Source of the DNA: Oscillospiraceae bacterium
Lineage (GTDB): Bacteria > Bacillota > Clostridia > Oscillospirales > Oscillospiraceae
DNA: 42,075 nt
Assembly (NCBI GenBank): GCA_017501695.1
Contig: JAFVWL010000063.1
Coordinates: 1-42,075 of the forward strand
Reading direction: 5' to 3'
A program made the translations under genes and the position numbers. Shown here piece by piece: positions 40,267 through 42,075 of this stretch. Numbering within the stretch: the stretch's first letter is position 1; each line of letters begins with the position of its first letter. Under the pieces are notes generated by a model, which was given only the letters and a program-made list of their open reading frames with translations, did no database searches and was not told where the DNA came from.

Positions 40267-40956
40267 ATGTTTACACCGCAACAAATTGAACAGGTTTCCT
40301 TCGGCAAGTCTACCTTCGGCGGCTACAACATTGACGACGTAGACGCTTTCCTGGAGCCTCTGACCGAGGACTATATCACCCTGTACAAGGAAAACGCCCT
40401 GCTCAAGAGCAAAATGCGGGTCCTGGTGGCCAAGCTGGAGGAGTACCGCAAGAACGAAACCAGCATGAAGGACGCCATCGTCAACGCTCAGAAGACCTGC
40501 GACATGATGGTCAAGGAAGCCGAGGCCAAGTGCACCCAGATGCTCACCGATGCCAACGCCGCCGCTGCCGTCAACGCCAAAAACGCCGATGCCCTGATCG
40601 CCGCCGAGAACGAGCGTGTGGAGCAGGCCAAGCGGGAAGCCGCTGCCCGGATCGACGAGATCCAGGCCCAGATCCGTACCTGCATCCAGGCCCTGGACCG
40701 GATCAAGGAGGCCAATATGCCCGCCCAGCCTAAGGCCAAGGCCTTTGACTACGACCAGGCGGAAGGCGTGGATGCCACCCGGCACGTGGATGACACCGAT
40801 GCCGTGGCCCAGGAGATCGCCCAGAGTCTGGAGGCCCTGGTGGGCACCACCGATGAGCCCGCTCCCAAGGTGACCCCCAAGCATCCCAACGCCGACACCA
40901 CCAGCAAGTTTACCAACCTGCAGTTCGGCCGGAATTACGATCCCACCCATCACTAA
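40267..40956 (+). CDS. divIVA: DivIVA-domain cell division / polar scaffold protein
   Basis: This 229-aa coiled-coil protein localises to curved membranes and places division or growth machinery. The N-terminal DivIVA domain is MFTPQQIEQVSFGKSTFGGYNIDDVDAFLE; here the usual Phe-X-X-hydrophobic membrane loop is represented by FGKSTFGGY. A long helical region runs from ~35 to ~150, rich in Lys, Glu and Ala. The tail is disordered. It follows sepF by 36 nt with its own AGAAAGG site. The C-terminal region differs from Bacillus DivIVA, as is common. Confidence 0.92.
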   Translation: MFTPQQIEQVSFGKSTFGGYNIDDVDAFLEPLTEDYITLYKENALLKSKMRVLVAKLEEYRKNETSMKDAIVNAQKTCDMMVKEAEAKCTQMLTDANAAAAVNAKNADALIAAENERVEQAKREAAARIDEIQAQIRTCIQALDRIKEANMPAQPKAKAFDYDQAEGVDATRHVDDTDAVAQEIAQSLEALVGTTDEPAPKVTPKHPNADTTSKFTNLQFGRNYDPTHH

Positions 40957-40969
40957 ACCATATCCCCAA

Positions 40970-41176
40970 CGCGAAGACGAGGACAAGGGAACTTCTCTCC
41001 CGCTTTCCAGAGAGCTGCCGGACGGTGCGAGGCAGCAAGCGAAGATTTTCCTATCACCTCCGAGCAGTCCGCCGAAGCCCGTTACGGGTGTGTAGGCCGG
41101 GCCGGGTCCGCCCGATACAGCGGCTTCGAGTGCCGGTATAACGCCGGAACAAGAGTGGTACCGCAGAGGTTACTTT
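40970..41176 (+). promoter_or_regulatory. T-box leader of ileS
   Basis: The leader between divIVA and ileS carries T-box features. Stem I has the distal block GAGAGCTGCCGGACGGTG with CGAGGCAGC. The specifier region reads CTATCACC, with ATC (41053-41055) as the isoleucine codon. The T-box itself is AAGAGTGGTACCGCAG at 41151-41166, which pairs with the uncharged tRNA end. A terminator follows. Uncharged tRNA-Ile should favour antitermination and ileS expression. The specifier choice is by position and the downstream gene, so it is good but not certain. Confidence 0.92.
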
Positions 41177-41219
41177 CGCCTTTGTCTCTTGATTATCCCA
41201 AGGGACAAAGGCGTTTTTT
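41177..41219 (+). terminator. Regulatory terminator of the ileS T-box
   Basis: CGCCTTTGTCTCTT (41177-41190) pairs with AAGGGACAAAGGCG (41200-41213) with one G-U pair. TTTTTT follows at 41214-41219. It is the termination state that competes with the T-box antiterminator. Confidence 0.93.
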
Positions 41220-41261
41220 CACGTCATTGCGAGCCAGTGCTCACACTGGCGTGGCAATCCC
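41220..41261 (+). repeat. Dispersed CACGTCATTGCGAG unit, third copy
   Basis: It is nearly identical to 28040-28081, with one clear change inside the CCAGTG/CACTGG hairpin. It lies directly after the T-box terminator T-run, within the leader of ileS. It has no inverted partner nearby. Confidence 0.8.
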
Positions 41262-41315
41262 GTGGAATTCAGTAATTCATTTCCTGACACACCGCTCAAT
41301 TTATCCCACCTGCTC

Positions 41316-41335
41316 GGCGGGGTCATGACCCCGCC
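41316..41335 (+). repeat. Perfect 20-bp palindrome upstream of ileS
   Basis: GGCGGGGTCA is followed directly by its reverse complement TGACCCCGCC. It lies in the ileS leader between the T-box terminator and the ribosome site. It could fold on both strands or be a protein site; there is no T-run, so it is not a terminator. Confidence 0.7.
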
Positions 41336-41368
41336 CTACGATAGTATATTTTTATGGAGGATATTCCA

Positions 41369-42075
41369 ATGGATTTTAAGAACACTATCATCACCCCCAA
41401 GACTGGCTTCCCCATGAAGGCCGGTCTGCCTGCCCGGGAGCCTGCCATGCTGGCACGGTGGCAGGAGCTGGACCTGTACAACGCCATGCTGGAAAAGAAC
41501 AAGGACCTTCCCCCCTTCGTGCTCCACGACGGCCCTCCCTTCTCCAACGGCTACATCCACATGGGCCACGCCCTGAACAAGACCCTGAAGGATTTCATCG
41601 TCCGCTCTCAGGCTATGATGGGCCGCTACACCCCCTACGTCCCCGGCTGGGACAACCACGGTCTGCCCATCGAGCGGGCCATTGAGACTTCCAAGAAGAA
41701 GCTGAACAAGGACATGACCGTGCCCGAGTTCCGCACCGCCTGCTCCGCCTTTGCCGAGGACTTCATCCAGAAGCAGATGGGCGGCTTCAAGCGGCTGGGC
41801 GTTGTGGGCGACTGGGAGCATCCCTACCGGACCATGGATCCCCATTTTGAGGCCCAGGAAGTGAAGGTCTTTGGCCGGATGTTCGACAAGGGCTACATCT
41901 ACAAGGGTCTGAAGCCCGTGACCTGGTGCCCCTTCTGCGCCACCGCTGTGGCCGAGGCCGACATTGAGTACAAGGACGACCCCTGTACCTCCGTCTACGT
42001 CAAGTTCCCCATGAAGGACGATCTGGGCAAGCTGTCCCAGTTCGATCTGAGCAAGACCTTCTTCGTCATCTGGAC
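41369..42075 (+). CDS. ileS: Isoleucyl-tRNA synthetase, 5' part only
   Basis: The first 235 codons of a class I aminoacyl-tRNA synthetase are present and run off the window end. The HIGH motif reads HMGH (64-67) within DGPPFSNGYIHMGHALNK. GWDNHGLPIE and the FKRLGVVGDWEHPYRTMDP block match IleS. A TGG-containing zinc or editing-domain entry, WCPFCATAVAEADIEY, follows, and the editing domain begins near the edge. The KMSKS motif lies outside. The start follows TATGGAGG with 8-nt spacing. A T-box upstream with an ATC specifier supports isoleucine specificity. Confidence 0.95.
   Translation, partial: MDFKNTIITPKTGFPMKAGLPAREPAMLARWQELDLYNAMLEKNKDLPPFVLHDGPPFSNGYIHMGHALNKTLKDFIVRSQAMMGRYTPYVPGWDNHGLPIERAIETSKKKLNKDMTVPEFRTACSAFAEDFIQKQMGGFKRLGVVGDWEHPYRTMDPHFEAQEVKVFGRMFDKGYIYKGLKPVTWCPFCATAVAEADIEYKDDPCTSVYVKFPMKDDLGKLSQFDLSKTFFVIW

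Overview
The window looks like chromosomal core sequence from a GC-rich Firmicute of the class Clostridia, most like Oscillospiraceae/Ruminococcaceae. The support is Gram-positive gene order (gdpP-rplI-dnaB-tilS-hpt-ftsH; miaB-mutS-mutL-miaA-hfq; yggS-sepF-divIVA-ileS), a T-box and a lysine riboswitch as regulators, RNase J, strong GGAGG-type ribosome sites, TTGACA/TATAAT promoters with 17-bp spacers, and Cys-lipoproteins with Thr/Pro linkers. The assignment is inferred from gene content; no rRNA or other lineage marker was available. I see no CRISPR array, phage, transposase or complete mobile island.

Left part (1-9.7 kb): a cell-wall VanY-type carboxypeptidase with about 14 GW repeats (minus), tRNA-Ala(CGC) with a perfect consensus promoter, a large TraB/GumN-type lipoprotein, a divergent pair of cytoplasmic sugar hydrolases (GH36 alpha-galactosidase and GH13 alpha-1,6-glucosidase) and a CAP-domain lipoprotein. 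A dispersed ~67-bp element sits at the 3' ends of the VanY and GH36 genes. A 61-bp duplication flanks the tRNA.

9.7-14.5 kb (minus): a tightly packed operon of seven genes. In order of transcription these are a membrane-anchored XRE regulator, 5-formyl-THF cyclo-ligase, a small membrane protein, a DUF1643 protein, a YfcE-like phosphoesterase, a Cys-rich 58-aa protein and a propeller-like lipoprotein. Several junctions are stop/start overlaps with two in-frame ATGs, where the Shine-Dalgarno sequence favours the second.

14.6-18.2 kb: a CBS-pair protein, lysA under a lysine riboswitch with a full promoter and terminator, a hemolysin-III membrane protein, and an unrecognised AT-richer membrane protein.

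18.3-25.9 kb (minus): the gdpP-rplI-dnaB-tilS-hpt-ftsH operon, which joins c-di-AMP breakdown, the replicative helicase, ribosome and tRNA maturation, purine salvage and membrane proteolysis. It runs from a clear promoter upstream of gdpP.

26-30.6 kb: RNase J with a ~260-nt structured leader, a 238-bp MITE-like inverted-repeat element, a tRNA-dihydrouridine synthase, and a zinc-ribbon/transmembrane/parvulin foldase (minus).

30.6-42 kb (plus): miaB, mutS, a CPBP protease, mutL, miaA, hfq, yggS, sepF, divIVA, then a T-box leader and the 5' part of ileS, which is cut by the window end. A good promoter lies inside the yggS coding region and probably drives sepF-divIVA. Tandem heptamers lie just upstream of dnaB, mutS and miaA. 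The best candidates for new biology are the RNase J leader, the 3'-end repeat element, the heptamer leaders and the embedded yggS promoter. I found no complete novel multi-gene system.
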